From Rhizobiaceae bacterium (GTDB lineage: Bacteria; Pseudomonadota; Alphaproteobacteria; Rhizobiales; Rhizobiaceae), in NCBI GenBank assembly GCA_023953835.1, contig JAMLJB010000001.1, positions 248,001 to 312,000 of the forward strand: DNA of 64,000 nucleotides. The letters are read 5' to 3'. The position numbers were made by a program, and so were the translations under genes. Shown in pieces: positions 1 through 8,831 of this stretch. The stretch's first letter is position 1. Each line of letters opens with the position of its first letter. The notes beneath the pieces are model-generated. The model made no database searches and was not told the DNA's origin. It was given only the letters and a program-made list of their open reading frames with translations.

Positions 1-446
1 AAATAGGCGCAGGAATATTGCATGTCCTCGTCCAGAAAGAGCCGGTAGAGGTCCGCCGAAAGATCGTAGTGCCGGGCAACGTTGCGCCGCGAGCGCCGGG
101 GCGAGTTCAGTTGCTGCAACCGCCTGAAGGCAATGCGCACACCCTCGACGGCACGCGTCCAGCTTGCCTCGATGCTGCCGTTCGGTCCCATATTGCGATA
201 GGCAAGGTGCAGCATCGAAAGCACATCACCTTCGATGAAATCGAGCTCACCGTCCATATATGCCTCGGGCATGGCGAGCATCGGATCGAAGGCAATCGCG
301 CGCTGCGCACGCGCCGAATGAATTGCAACGTGAACCGGGTCACCGCTGCCGTCACCGAATTTGTGCGAGGTGCCACCTGGGCCGGAAACAGTCAGGTTTC
401 CGGTCTTCACAAGGCGGTCGAGAACGCGACGGAGGAAAATGTTCAT
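1..446 (-). CDS. cfa: Cyclopropane-fatty-acyl-phospholipid synthase, N-terminal part (runs off the window)
   Basis: Reading the minus strand from an ATG at 446 gives 148 codons open to the window edge. The N-terminal region begins MNIFLRRVLDRLVK and carries the stretch preceding the SAM-binding domain in this family, with a histidine-tyrosine-aspartate-leucine-serine motif (HYDLSADLYRLFLDED, about residues 125-140) followed by QYSCAYF. The enzyme transfers a methylene group from S-adenosylmethionine to the double bond of unsaturated acyl chains in membrane phospholipids, giving cyclopropane fatty acids linked to acid and stress tolerance. The SAM-binding and catalytic part lies outside the window. 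It sits downstream of rplI but behind a terminator, so it probably has its own promoter. Confidence 0.88.
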   Translation of the reverse strand, partial: MNIFLRRVLDRLVKTGNLTVSGPGGTSHKFGDGSGDPVHVAIHSARAQRAIAFDPMLAMPEAYMDGELDFIEGDVLSMLHLAYRNMGPNGSIEASWTRAVEGVRIAFRRLQQLNSPRRSRRNVARHYDLSADLYRLFLDEDMQYSCAY

Positions 447-521
447 CACAAGACCTTTGCCACCTCCGCAAATCGTACATATACGATCACGAACTCGTCA
501 ACTCATCGGGTCTCCTGGCAC

Positions 522-554
522 AAAAAAGCCCGGCCGTTTGGCCCGGGCCTTTCT
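522..554 (-). terminator. Rho-independent terminator of the rpsF-rpsR-rplI operon
   Basis: On the minus strand downstream of rplI a GC-rich stem (GGCCCGGGC pairing with GCCGGGC, one bulged base, ACG-centred loop) is followed by a run of six T. It lies about 25 bases after the rplI stop and separates the ribosomal operon from cfa. Confidence 0.75.
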
Positions 555-577
555 TGTTCATCGCGAATTGCGGTGGA

Positions 578-1153
578 TCAGGCCTCTTCGGCTTCCTCGC
601 TGTTGGGGTCGAAGAAGTTCTCCGGGCGGGCATTCTCATTGATGTCGTCGCCATAGATCGCTTCCGCGGTGGTCAGCGTTTCACCCTTCGCCTGGCGCTC
701 CGCCTCTTCCGAAGAGCGTGCGATGTTCAGCGTCACGGTCACTTCGACCTCGGGATGCAGCGAGATCGCGACATTGGTGAGACCGATGGTCTTGATCGGG
801 TGGTTCAATTCGACCTGGTTGCGGGCGACAGTGAACCCTTCGGCGGTCAGCAGATCGGCGATATCGCGCGTGGAAACCGAACCATAGAGCTGCCCCGTTT
901 CGCCCGCGGAGCGAACGACCACAAAAGCCTTTCCGTCAAGCTTCTCGGCAACTGCCGAAGCTTCGGTCTTGCGCTCGAGATTGCGGGCTTCGAGCTGCGC
1001 GCGCTGGCCTTCGAACTTCTTCTTATTGTTGTCGTTGGCGCGCAGCGCCTTGCCCCTCGGCAGGAGGAAATTGCGCGCATAGCCGTCTTTCACCTTTACG
1101 GTGTCACCCATCTGGCCAAGCCGGGCGATGCGTTCAAGCAGGATAACTTCCAT
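578..1153 (-). CDS. rplI: 50S ribosomal protein L9
   Basis: 191-residue L9, the elongated large-subunit protein that binds 23S rRNA near the base of the L1 stalk. The N-terminal domain is typical ([19 protein letters not shown], then the [13 protein letters not shown] rRNA-binding loop), followed by the charged central helix (about residues 45-80) and the C-terminal globular domain. An acidic tail (EEAEEA) extends beyond the E. coli length, as usual in Rhizobiales. An in-frame ATG two codons upstream (1159) is too close to the AAGGA ribosome-binding site, whereas the ATG at 1153 is about 8 bases from it, so 1153 is preferred. Third gene of rpsF-rpsR-rplI, separated from rpsR by 191 bases. Confidence 0.97.
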   Translation of the reverse strand: MEVILLERIARLGQMGDTVKVKDGYARNFLLPRGKALRANDNNKKKFEGQRAQLEARNLERKTEASAVAEKLDGKAFVVVRSAGETGQLYGSVSTRDIADLLTAEGFTVARNQVELNHPIKTIGLTNVAISLHPEVEVTVTLNIARSSEEAERQAKGETLTTAEAIYGDDINENARPENFFDPNSEEAEEA

Positions 1154-1241
1154 CGTCATGTTCCTTTTCTTTGCAGCTCAAGCTGCGAAAATTGGAAACA
1201 GGCAAGGAAGAGAAAGGGCGCATGGCACCCGGTTCGCTGTC

Positions 1242-1333
1242 CTGCCTGTCTGGCAGTTAGGGCCCGCGTATCGCGGGTCCAACTCGGGCAAAGCCGCGCC
1301 CGAAGCGGTTGCAGCGGGCGGCAGGCCGCCCGC
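1242..1333 (-). promoter_or_regulatory. Three consecutive stem-loops in the rpsR-rplI intergenic region
   Basis: Three inverted repeats lie in the 191-base gap between rpsR and rplI: CTGCC/GGCAG at 1242-1256 (5-base loop), CCCGCG/CGCGGG at 1263-1277 (3-base loop), and GCGGGCGG/CCGCCCGC at 1314-1333 (4-base loop, 8 bp perfect). The strongest follows directly after the rpsR stop. No T-run follows, so partial termination, RNA processing or protection of the rpsF-rpsR message is more likely than full termination. In many Rhizobiales a DUF2232 membrane-protein gene lies between these two genes (recalled knowledge); none is present here. Confidence 0.5.
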
Positions 1334-1344
1334 GAAAGAATTGC

Positions 1345-1593
1345 TCACTTCACCACATAGGGCAGAAGGCCGAGGAAACGGGCGCGCTTGATCGCCTTGG
1401 CGAGTTCGCGCTGCTTCTTCTGGCTGACCGCGGTGATGCGGGACGGCACGATCTTGCCGCGCTCGGAAATGTAGCGCTGCAACAGACGCACGTCCTTGTA
1501 GTCGATCTTCGGAGCGTTCGCACCGGAGAACGGACAGGTCTTGCGACGGCGATGAAAGGGCCGGCGGGTCGGGATCTGGTTGATGTCGACCAT
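1345..1593 (-). CDS. rpsR: 30S ribosomal protein S18
   Basis: 82-residue S18, the small-subunit platform protein that assembles as a heterodimer with S6. It has the expected basic N-terminus ([15 protein letters not shown], with the family cysteine), the core [20 protein letters not shown], and the conserved [21 protein letters not shown] helix region, ending LPYVVK. The start ATG at 1593 shares its A with the TAA stop of rpsF (TAATG), so translation is coupled to that of its S6 partner, which fits their 1:1 assembly. Confidence 0.98.
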   Translation of the reverse strand: MVDINQIPTRRPFHRRRKTCPFSGANAPKIDYKDVRLLQRYISERGKIVPSRITAVSQKKQRELAKAIKRARFLGLLPYVVK

Positions 1594-2033
1594 TATTCGC
1601 TATCCCCTTCATTGTCGCGGCGGCGCGGAGCGCGGTCGCTGGTCGAACGCGGACGGTCGCGATCGCCGAACCCGCGGCCACCGCCGTCACGCTCGGGACG
1701 ATCGTCGCGGTCGCGCTTCTGCAGCATCGCGGACGGACCTTCCTCATGCGCGTCGACCTTGATGGTCAAAAAGCGCAGGACGTCTTCCGACAGACCCATC
1801 TGGCGCTCCATTTCGTTGAGCGCCGCCGGAGGCGTGTCGATGTCCATCAGCGTGTAGTACGCCTTACGATTCTTGTTGATGCGGTAGGTCAGGGACTTCA
1901 GTCCCCAGTTCTCTACCCGGCCAATCTTTCCGCCGCCTTCGGTGATGACGCCCTTGAAACGTTCAACGAGTTCATCCACCTGCTGCTGCGACAGGTCCTG
2001 CCGGGCAAGGAACACATGTTCATAAAGAGCCAT
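1593..2033 (-). CDS. rpsF: 30S ribosomal protein S6
   Basis: 146-residue S6, partner of S18 in the 30S platform. It begins [19 protein letters not shown] and carries the ferredoxin-like fold with the conserved [17 protein letters not shown] segment (about residues 44-60). The last third (from about residue 105) is a charged low-complexity tail rich in Arg, Asp and Glu, as in other alphaproteobacterial S6 proteins and longer than the E. coli form. First gene of rpsF-rpsR-rplI, preceded by a roughly 190-base leader and a recognisable promoter. Confidence 0.97.
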   Translation of the reverse strand: MALYEHVFLARQDLSQQQVDELVERFKGVITEGGGKIGRVENWGLKSLTYRINKNRKAYYTLMDIDTPPAALNEMERQMGLSEDVLRFLTIKVDAHEEGPSAMLQKRDRDDRPERDGGGRGFGDRDRPRSTSDRAPRRRDNEGDSE

Positions 2034-2231
2034 TGTCTTGCCTTTCTTCTCTCAATCAGCCGGACCCCGAAGGCTAAGCCCCTGCGACTTCATTGACCCA
2101 TGTGGGGAAGAAAGGCGCGTTCGAGACGGTCGAGAGCGGAGACACGGGAGGCGGAGCGCTTTTGCGATCACGACGAAGGAAACCTTCGGCCCTCCGTTCA
2201 GCCCCCATTCGGAACCGGCGGAATGCGCGGC

Positions 2232-2259
2232 TCTATACAGGAATATCGCGGCAACGCAA
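2232..2259 (-). promoter_or_regulatory. Putative housekeeping promoter of rpsF-rpsR-rplI
   Basis: On the minus strand TTGCGT (2254-2259 as complement) and TATAGA (2232-2237) are separated by 16 bases, a good sigma-70 match. It would give a 5' leader of roughly 190 bases before rpsF, long enough for autogenous control by S6:S18, although I could not recognise the known S6:S18 RNA motif with certainty. Confidence 0.5.
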
Positions 2260-2272
2260 GAGCGCTGGGAAA

Positions 2273-3091
2273 TTATTGGGCGCCTTCGCCCGCTGCGGTC
2301 GCCTGCGCGGCTTCCTCCAGCCGGGCGCGGCGCGAATAGGCGCGCGCGCTCAGCGGCAGGAAGGCCAGGTAGCAGATCGCGGCAACCGAGATGGTCTGCC
2401 AAGTATAGTTCACCAGCAGGAGCACGAAGAGAACGACCGCGAAGATCAGCGGCACGGCCTTGTCGCGCCCGATCCTGATCTTCTTGCCCGAATAAACCGG
2501 CAACCGACTGACAAGCAGGAACGCGACGAAAAAGGCGAAAGCGCTGCCGACATAGGCAAATTCACGTCCACGGTCGATGCCAAGGAAACCCAGATAGATC
2601 GGCAGCATGACCAGAACGGCGCCCGCCGGAGCCGGAACGCCCACGAAATACTCCCCCTGCCAGGCGGGACGCGAATGGTCGTCGATCAGAACATTGAACC
2701 GCGCAAGGCGCAGGCCCGATGCGATGGTAAAAACCAGGACCGCGATCCAGCCGAAGGGCGCCGCCATTTTGAGCAGGTAGAGATAGAGCACGAATGCGGG
2801 GGCGACGCCGAAATTCACGATGTCTGCCAGCGAATCCATTTGCGCGCCAAAGTTCGAACTCGCCTTCAACATGCGGGCAAGGCGACCATCAATGCCGTCG
2901 AGGAACGCCGCGATAAGCACCATGACCACCGCAGTTTCGAAGCGGGCTTCGAAGGCGAGCCTGATGCCGGACAGGCCCGCACAGATTGCGAGCACGGTGA
3001 CCAGATTCGGGACCAGCAGCCGCAAGGGAATCTCGCCGATGCGCGGGCCGCCGCGTCCGTGCGGTTCAAACGGCTGAAACGGGCGCGCCAT
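2273..3091 (-). CDS. pssA: CDP-diacylglycerol-serine O-phosphatidyltransferase (phosphatidylserine synthase)
   Basis: 272-residue integral membrane enzyme of the CDP-alcohol phosphatidyltransferase family. It makes phosphatidylserine from CDP-diacylglycerol and serine. The family signature D-x2-D-G-x2-A-R-x8-G-x3-D-x3-D is complete at about residues 65-90 (DGIDGRLARML then FGAQMDSLAD), supplying the metal-binding aspartates. About eight hydrophobic segments follow. The start overlaps the psd stop by one base (TGATG), so decarboxylase and synthase are made from one coupled transcript. The pair supplies phosphatidylethanolamine at the inner membrane. Confidence 0.96.
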   Translation of the reverse strand: MARPFQPFEPHGRGGPRIGEIPLRLLVPNLVTVLAICAGLSGIRLAFEARFETAVVMVLIAAFLDGIDGRLARMLKASSNFGAQMDSLADIVNFGVAPAFVLYLYLLKMAAPFGWIAVLVFTIASGLRLARFNVLIDDHSRPAWQGEYFVGVPAPAGAVLVMLPIYLGFLGIDRGREFAYVGSAFAFFVAFLLVSRLPVYSGKKIRIGRDKAVPLIFAVVLFVLLLVNYTWQTISVAAICYLAFLPLSARAYSRRARLEEAAQATAAGEGAQ

Positions 3092-3789
3092 CAGGAGACC
3101 CGAACGAGCGGCGTGATCGCCCCGCCGCCAAACTCTGCGAGTATGGTTTCCCCGGCGATGGCGGTCTGACCGGCGGCAACGCGCGGCGTCGCGTCAGTTG
3201 GGAGGTAAACGTCGACCCGCGATCCGAATCGGATCAGCCCGAAGCGCTCCCCGACTGCGATCGTCTGACCCGTCTCAGCCCAGCAAAGAATGCGGCGGGC
3301 GACAAGACCTGCAATCTGCACCACGCCGATCGTCCCGTTAGGGCTTTCGATCACCATGCAATTGCGCTCGTTTTCGGTGCTGGCCTTGTCGAGCTCGGCA
3401 TTCAGGAACGCGCCCGGCTTGTGTTCGATCCGTTGGATGCGGCCACGAACCGGCGCGCGGTTAACGTGGCAGGAAAAAACGTTCATGAACACCGATATGC
3501 GGGTCATTTCCGACTGGCCGAGCGCCAGTTCGCGCGGCGGAATGGCTGTCGTGACGGAGGAAACGACGCCATCGGCGGGACTGATGACCATGCGGTCGTC
3601 TAGCGGCGTGACACGCTGCGGATCCCGGAAGAAATAGGCGCACCACGCGGTCAGAATGACGCCGATCCAGAACAGGCTGGTCGAAAACAGCCCGAGGAAG
3701 AGAGTTACAGCGGCAAAGATGCCGATGAACATATAGCCTTCGCGGTGGATCGGAACGAAAGCATTCCTGATGGTGTCTGATAGGGTCAT
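3091..3789 (-). CDS. psd: Phosphatidylserine decarboxylase proenzyme (short, rhizobial type)
   Basis: 232-residue proenzyme that self-cleaves to a pyruvoyl enzyme and decarboxylates phosphatidylserine to phosphatidylethanolamine. Two hydrophobic N-terminal segments (about 18-50) anchor it. The conserved [10 protein letters not shown] and [10 protein letters not shown] motifs (about 53-76) precede a catalytic His in [14 protein letters not shown] (about 103-116). The cleavage site is FGS at about 188-190, Ser190 giving the pyruvoyl group. The length is that of the short bacterial class, not the roughly 320-residue E. coli form. It overlaps pssA by one base. Confidence 0.95.
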   Translation of the reverse strand: MTLSDTIRNAFVPIHREGYMFIGIFAAVTLFLGLFSTSLFWIGVILTAWCAYFFRDPQRVTPLDDRMVISPADGVVSSVTTAIPPRELALGQSEMTRISVFMNVFSCHVNRAPVRGRIQRIEHKPGAFLNAELDKASTENERNCMVIESPNGTIGVVQIAGLVARRILCWAETGQTIAVGERFGLIRFGSRVDVYLPTDATPRVAAGQTAIAGETILAEFGGGAITPLVRVS

Positions 3790-3868
3790 GGAACCATCGA
3801 TGCTCCGATTTGATTGCGGGGCTGCTTACCCGAAACGCTGTCGTGCCGCAACGCACAAAGCCATGAAG

Positions 3869-5752
3869 CTACATATCCGACAGGCGCTTGCGGACGACGA
3901 CCCCTAACTCGTCGGTTTCCCGCGCAATCCGCAGCTTTTCTTCCGCCTCGATTGCCTCGCGCTGGCGATCCCACATTCTCGCATAAAGCGCATTCTCTTT
4001 CAGCAATTGTGCGTGGGTGCCGCGCTCGGCAATCACGCCGTCGCGCAAGACGATGATCTCGTCGGCGCGGATGATCGTCGAAAGACGATGCGCGATAACG
4101 ATCGTCGTCCGCCCGCGACTGACGAGATCGAGCGATGCCTGTATCTCCTGCTCGGTATGCGTGTCGAGCGCGGAGGTCGCCTCGTCGAGTATGAGGATCG
4201 GCGGCGCCTTGAGGATCGTTCGGGCAATCGCCACTCGCTGCTTCTCGCCCCCTGAGAGCTTGAGGCCGCGCTCGCCGACCATCGTTTCGAACCCTTCCGG
4301 AAGGCCCTCGATGAAATCACCTATCTGCGCGAGTTCGGCAGCTTCGCGCACTTCGGCATCCGTCGCGCCCATGCGCCCATAGCGGATATTGTAGGCAATG
4401 GTATCGTTGAAAAGCACAGTGTCTTGCGGGACCATGCCGATGACAGCGCGGAGGCTTTCCTGCGTGACGTCGCGGACATCCTGGCCGTCCACGAGGATGG
4501 CACCCTGCTGGATATCATAGAAGCGATACAGCAGCCGCGAGATGGTGGACTTGCCGGCCCCTGAGGGACCGACGATTGCGACCGTCTTGCCGGCTGGAAC
4601 CGTGAAGGAAATTCCCTTGAGGATCGGGCGGGATGCATCATAGGCAAAATGCACGTCGCGAAATTCAACCCTGCCCTCCCCGATCGCGAGCGCCGCCGCT
4701 TCGGGTTTGTCGGTGACTTCCTGCGGTACGTCCAGCAGATCGAACATCTGCTCTATGTCCGTCAGGCCTTGCCGTATTTCGCGATAGATGAAGCCGATGA
4801 AGTTGAGCGGTACGGAAAGCTGCATCAGCATGGCATTGATGAACACGAAATCACCGACCGTCTGGGTTCCGGCGACAACTTCGCGGGCGGAAAGCACCAT
4901 GACGACTGCCTGCCCGATGCCGAATATGACCCCCTGCCCGAAGTTCAGCCAACCCAATGAGGTCCAGGTCTTGGTCGCCGCGCTTTCGTAGCGCGCCATC
5001 GAACGGTCGAAGCGCTCGGCTTCCATGCGCTCATTGCCGAAATATTTGACGGTTTCGAAATTGAGGAGTGAATCGATGGCCTTGGTGTTGGCGTCGGTGT
5101 CGCTGTCGTTCATCTCGCGGCGAATGGAGATGCGCCAATCGCTGGCCCGCACTGTGAACCATGTGTAAAGCCACACCGTGACTGCAACGACAGCCACATA
5201 GACCCATCCGTAGGTGACTGCAAAGATGATTGCCGTCAATGCGAATTCGAGAATCGTGGGAACCGTGTTCAGGATGGTGAAACGGACGATGGTCTCTATG
5301 CCCTTCGTGCCGCGCTCAATGATTCGAGACAGTCCGCCGGTGCGTCGCTCCAGATGAAAACGCAGCGACAACTCGTGCATATGCACGAACGTGCGAAAGG
5401 CGAGCTGGCGCACGGCGTGCTGACCGACGCGTGCAAACAAGGCGTCGCGCAACTGGTTCAGGCCGTTCTGAACGATCCGAACGACGTTGTAGGCAATCAC
5501 CAGCACGACGGGTGCGAGCAGGAACGCCGGGAGCGGCGGTGTCGTGCGGGCATCTCCCGCCAGCGCATCGGTCGCCCATTTGAAGAAATAGGGTGCGACG
5601 ACCAGCACGAGCTTGGACAACACAAGCAGGACTGACGCCCAGACCACTCTTGCTTTCAGGTCCGCGCGATCCGCCGGCCACATGTAGGGCCACAGGTTGC
5701 GCAACGTCTGAAATGTCGAACCGCTATCGGCGGATACTGTCTTCGTGGCCAA
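3869..5752 (-). CDS. ABC transporter with fused membrane and ATPase domains, Atm1/ABCB7 type
   Basis: 627-residue half-transporter: a six-helix exporter domain (about 35-330) followed by an ATP-binding domain with Walker A GPSGAGKST (about 394-402), signature LSGGEKQ (about 499-505) and Walker B ILILDEATSALD (about 519-530). The NFETVKYFGNE stretch near residue 231 is typical of Atm1/HMT1 exporters, which move glutathione conjugates, glutathione-bound metals or a sulphur species for iron-sulphur maturation out of the compartment. In alphaproteobacteria such proteins give heavy-metal tolerance; the exact substrate here is inferred. Monocistronic in appearance, 79 bases upstream of psd. Confidence 0.92.
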   Translation of the reverse strand: MATKTVSADSGSTFQTLRNLWPYMWPADRADLKARVVWASVLLVLSKLVLVVAPYFFKWATDALAGDARTTPPLPAFLLAPVVLVIAYNVVRIVQNGLNQLRDALFARVGQHAVRQLAFRTFVHMHELSLRFHLERRTGGLSRIIERGTKGIETIVRFTILNTVPTILEFALTAIIFAVTYGWVYVAVVAVTVWLYTWFTVRASDWRISIRREMNDSDTDANTKAIDSLLNFETVKYFGNERMEAERFDRSMARYESAATKTWTSLGWLNFGQGVIFGIGQAVVMVLSAREVVAGTQTVGDFVFINAMLMQLSVPLNFIGFIYREIRQGLTDIEQMFDLLDVPQEVTDKPEAAALAIGEGRVEFRDVHFAYDASRPILKGISFTVPAGKTVAIVGPSGAGKSTISRLLYRFYDIQQGAILVDGQDVRDVTQESLRAVIGMVPQDTVLFNDTIAYNIRYGRMGATDAEVREAAELAQIGDFIEGLPEGFETMVGERGLKLSGGEKQRVAIARTILKAPPILILDEATSALDTHTEQEIQASLDLVSRGRTTIVIAHRLSTIIRADEIIVLRDGVIAERGTHAQLLKENALYARMWDRQREAIEAEEKLRIARETDELGVVVRKRLSDM

Positions 5753-5869
5753 TTTGCGTGCTTTCAGGCGTGCTGGCGAATAGCTGGCGTGTCCTCATCC
5801 GCGCACACATCTATGCGCTTGGGCACGGGTTTTGAACCCCACGAACCCATATGGCACATGAAATGATGT

Positions 5870-7408
5870 TTATTGGACTGTCGACGGCGGCGGTGGTTCG
5901 ATTGCTTTCATGTCGGCCTTTTCGCCTTCATCCGTCTTTTCGGGGACGCGAAAGATCTGTCCGGGCCAGATCATGTCCGGGTCCTTGATCTGCTGCTGAT
6001 TGGCCAGATAAATCGTCGAATAGCGCACGCCGCGACCGTAGACCCGCTTGGAAATGCGCCAGAGCGAATCTCCCCGACGGATGATGACCGAGCCGTCAAC
6101 CGGCTTGAGCTTGGGCGCGAGTCCAGCTTCTTCGGATGAAGGCGCTTGCTGTGGTGTCTGGGGCTCAGCCTGCTCCGGTGCCGTAACATCCGTCCCCGTT
6201 TGCGGTTTGGTCGAACCGGATGCCGGCGCAACGACCCCTGCCGAAGGCTGCGCGCCCGCGTCAGTCGCAGGAGCAACTTCAGCCGTGGAGGTGTCACTTG
6301 GCGGCGATCGCTCCGGCTGGGGCATGGGCGCAGCCGGTCCGGGCGCGGCGGGTTCCTGCGGCGCGACCGCTGCGATATTCTCACCCGGCTCGCGGGAGAA
6401 TGGCACGGCTGCACGCGCAATGACCTTGGCGCCGTCCGGTCCGAGCACGTCAGCGCGGACCACGTAGTCACCAACCGGCAGGTCGCGCTCCGCCTCTATC
6501 AGGAATCGTCCCTCCGGAGATGTCTTTGCGTCGCCAAGCAAAATGTCGTTTGCATAGATGCGAACGGTTTTTCCCGGTTCGCTTGAACCTGCCACGAATA
6601 TTTTCCTGCCTTCGATCTCGACCGCATCGACCGCCACCTTGACCCCGGCTGCCGGACGTCCCGCCTTCGGTGCGGGAGCAGTTGGCTCAGCATTCGCGGC
6701 CTGCCCGGTGGGCGCCGTACCCTGCGCGACAGGCGGCGTCGCGGGCTCGGCCGGGGTTTCCACGGGCGGCTTGGGTTCCGGCGGAGTTGTTGCTTCCGGC
6801 TTGGTGATCAGGCGGCTTGGCGCACCGGGCTGTTCCACCAGTGCAAGAACCTGCCCGTCCTTCGTCTCGGGAATCGAAACGATTGCCGTTTCCTTGGAAT
6901 TGGCCACCACGCGGGAAGGCGTCGTGGAGCGCAACACGATCTGATAGTCGCCCGGCTTCAACGGATCGTCCAGCGCGGCCGCAAATTCGCCATCGCCGGT
7001 GGCCGTAACCTTGCCGAGCACCTTCGAGCCGGACAGGATTTCCACCTCCGCATTCGGCGCCGCCCGTCCTGCGATCACGATCGAGCCGTCCGGCTCGACG
7101 CGCAGCACGTCGAAGCTTGGCGGCAGAGGCTCCGATTGTGCGGCAGCGGGCGGCTCTTCCTGCTTTGGCGGCGATTCAGCGGCGGACGGCAGTGCCGCCT
7201 GCTGCTCAGGCTTCGGCTCATCCGCTTTCGGCAGATCAGGTGCAGGTGCTTCCGGCTGCGACGCGGGAGCGGTGATCGACGCAGATGGCGCAGCGGCCTC
7301 ACGCGTGCCAAGGACCGGGTCGAGCGCGCCAGTATAGTATGCGACACCCAAGGCGGCAGCGGTCGCTCCGCCCAGGAAAAGCAGCAATCGAAGCGGAGTG
7401 ACCGCCAT
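5870..7408 (-). CDS. LysM-domain envelope protein with Ig-like repeats
   Basis: 512 residues, found across Rhizobiales but without an established function that I know. An N-terminal signal anchor (about 6-25, LLLFLGGATAAALGVAYY) is followed by a long Pro/Ala/Glu-rich linker (about 35-100). Two related beta-rich modules of the form I-x-G-x-A/S-x-P, then D/T-x2-G-x-F, then L-x2-G-x-Y are at about 103-165 and 260-330. A second disordered linker leads to a single C-terminal LysM (about 447-492: RRGDSLWRISKRVYG, then IYLANQQQIKDPDMIWPGQ). Likely anchored in the inner membrane and binding peptidoglycan in the periplasm. Confidence 0.85.
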   Translation of the reverse strand: MAVTPLRLLLFLGGATAAALGVAYYTGALDPVLGTREAAAPSASITAPASQPEAPAPDLPKADEPKPEQQAALPSAAESPPKQEEPPAAAQSEPLPPSFDVLRVEPDGSIVIAGRAAPNAEVEILSGSKVLGKVTATGDGEFAAALDDPLKPGDYQIVLRSTTPSRVVANSKETAIVSIPETKDGQVLALVEQPGAPSRLITKPEATTPPEPKPPVETPAEPATPPVAQGTAPTGQAANAEPTAPAPKAGRPAAGVKVAVDAVEIEGRKIFVAGSSEPGKTVRIYANDILLGDAKTSPEGRFLIEAERDLPVGDYVVRADVLGPDGAKVIARAAVPFSREPGENIAAVAPQEPAAPGPAAPMPQPERSPPSDTSTAEVAPATDAGAQPSAGVVAPASGSTKPQTGTDVTAPEQAEPQTPQQAPSSEEAGLAPKLKPVDGSVIIRRGDSLWRISKRVYGRGVRYSTIYLANQQQIKDPDMIWPGQIFRVPEKTDEGEKADMKAIEPPPPSTVQ

Positions 7409-7532
7409 TGTCCCGAGTCCCCTAATACATTGCTTTGTCTAGACGCTTTTTCGGGGCGCTTCAACAAAGCCATTCGATTGGTCACATCAAAGGAGCTTGA
7501 CCAAAAGGGGATTGGCGTTGCCAATCACCGCC

Positions 7533-8144
7533 ATGAACTCGATTCGATCCGTCTGCGTTTATTGTGGTTCCTCGGCGGGGCGCAACGATGCCTATCTGAA
7601 CGCCGGCAAAACACTTGGAGCGGCGCTCGCCGCGTCTGACCTGCGCCTTATCTATGGGGGCGGCACGAAGGGCATCATGGGTGCGGTGTCTGAATCGACG
7701 CGGCGCGCCGGGGGCTCCGTTACGGGCATCATTCCCCGCTTTCTCATGAACAGGGAAGCAAGCGAAAGCGCGCTGGAAAAGCTCGACGAGACAATCATTG
7801 TCGATACGATGCACCAGAGAAAGCACATCATGTTCGAACGTTCCGACGCCTTCGTCGCACTTCCCGGCGGCATCGGCACGTTGGAGGAGATTGTTGAGAT
7901 CATGACGTGGTCGCAGCTCGGCCACCACCGGAAGCCCATCGTGTTCGCCAATGTGAACGGATTCTGGAACCCGATGCTGGCGCTGCTCGATCACATGCGC
8001 GAGGAGGGTTTCGTACATACAGGCCATCTCGTCGCGCCGCTGGTGGTCGATGACCCGAGCGCCATCGTGCCCGCTATGCTCACGGCGGCGGCGGAGGACG
8101 CCACACCGGCTGAGGGCGTCGATTCCGTGATCGAGAAGATGTAG
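7533..8144 (+). CDS. LOG-family Rossmann-fold protein, TIGR00730 (putative nucleotide phosphoribohydrolase)
   Basis: About 203 residues. The N-terminal SVCVYCGSSAGR begins the Rossmann fold, and the catalytic signature PGGIGTLEE is present with the upstream MHQRKHIMFE motif. Family members hydrolyse nucleoside 5'-monophosphates to free base and ribose phosphate (cytokinin-activating LOG in plants and bacteria, or PpnN-like purine enzymes). The ATG at 7533 matches how homologues begin, but its ribosome-binding site is distant. In-frame TTG codons at 7518 (AAGGGG 7 bases upstream) and 7497 are possible alternatives. Confidence 0.9.
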   Translation: MNSIRSVCVYCGSSAGRNDAYLNAGKTLGAALAASDLRLIYGGGTKGIMGAVSESTRRAGGSVTGIIPRFLMNREASESALEKLDETIIVDTMHQRKHIMFERSDAFVALPGGIGTLEEIVEIMTWSQLGHHRKPIVFANVNGFWNPMLALLDHMREEGFVHTGHLVAPLVVDDPSAIVPAMLTAAAEDATPAEGVDSVIEKM

Positions 8145-8831
8145 TCAGACGGCGGTTCGAAGGTCGGCTGTGATCGTGCCGGCTTGCGCCGACTCCTTCT
8201 CATGGTTGGGCTCGCGCCAGCGTTCGGCGAGGCCCGCAGCATACCATTCCCTCATGGCGGGCAGGTCCAGCAGGCGTTGCGGATAGCTTGCCGCCTCGCC
8301 ATCGAAAACGAGGCCATAGGTCTGCGCGCGGAATGCGACCGGTGCAAAAAACGCATCCACAGCCGTGAAATCGCTCCCGACAAGGTACGGGCCGCCAAAA
8401 CGCGTCAGGCCATCGTTCCAAAGATCATTGAGCCGAAACAGGTCATGGCGGAGGGATTCTGAAAATGGATGCGGCGTAATGCGCAGGCCGCAATTCATCG
8501 GGCAGTCGTTGCGCAATGCGCTGAAACTCGAATGCATTTCGGCGGCGGCACAGCGTGCCCACGCCCGCGCACCTGCATCCTGCGGCCAGACACTCGCGTG
8601 CCTTTCAGCGAGATACTCGACAATCGCAAGCGAATCCCAGATGGCGCGACCATCGTCGGTCAGACAGGGCACGCGTCCGCTGGGAGAAAAGGGACGGTAC
8701 AGATCAAAGCTCGAACCGGTTGGGAACGGAACCTGATGTTCCTCAAATTCAATCCGGAGGGTCCGCATCAACACCCACGGCCGCAACGACCATGACGAAT
8801 AGTTCTTGTTTGCGATGTGCAGCGTGTACAT
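8145..8831 (-). CDS. Glutathione S-transferase family protein
   Basis: 228 residues. The thioredoxin-like N-terminal domain (about 1-80) begins MYTLHIANKNYSSWSLRPW, with the serine-rich turn where the catalytic Ser/Tyr of GSTs lies and the glutathione-binding IWDSLAIVEYLAERH helix (about 64-78). An all-helical C-terminal domain follows, with the fold-stabilising FTAVDAFFAPVAFR segment. The start ATG overlaps the stop of the upstream transporter gene (TGATG), so the two are translationally coupled. The substrate is unknown. A much longer open frame continues upstream over the transporter but is only a shadow. Confidence 0.88.
   Translation of the reverse strand: MYTLHIANKNYSSWSLRPWVLMRTLRIEFEEHQVPFPTGSSFDLYRPFSPSGRVPCLTDDGRAIWDSLAIVEYLAERHASVWPQDAGARAWARCAAAEMHSSFSALRNDCPMNCGLRITPHPFSESLRHDLFRLNDLWNDGLTRFGGPYLVGSDFTAVDAFFAPVAFRAQTYGLVFDGEAASYPQRLLDLPAMREWYAAGLAERWREPNHEKESAQAGTITADLRTAV

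Noticed and set aside
260..1360. Long plus-strand frame antisense to rplI
   Set aside because: Arg-rich, no family features; opposite a certain ribosomal protein gene.
2093..3169. 358-residue plus-strand frame antisense to pssA
   Set aside because: Shadow of pssA in high-GC DNA; no recognisable domains or start signal.
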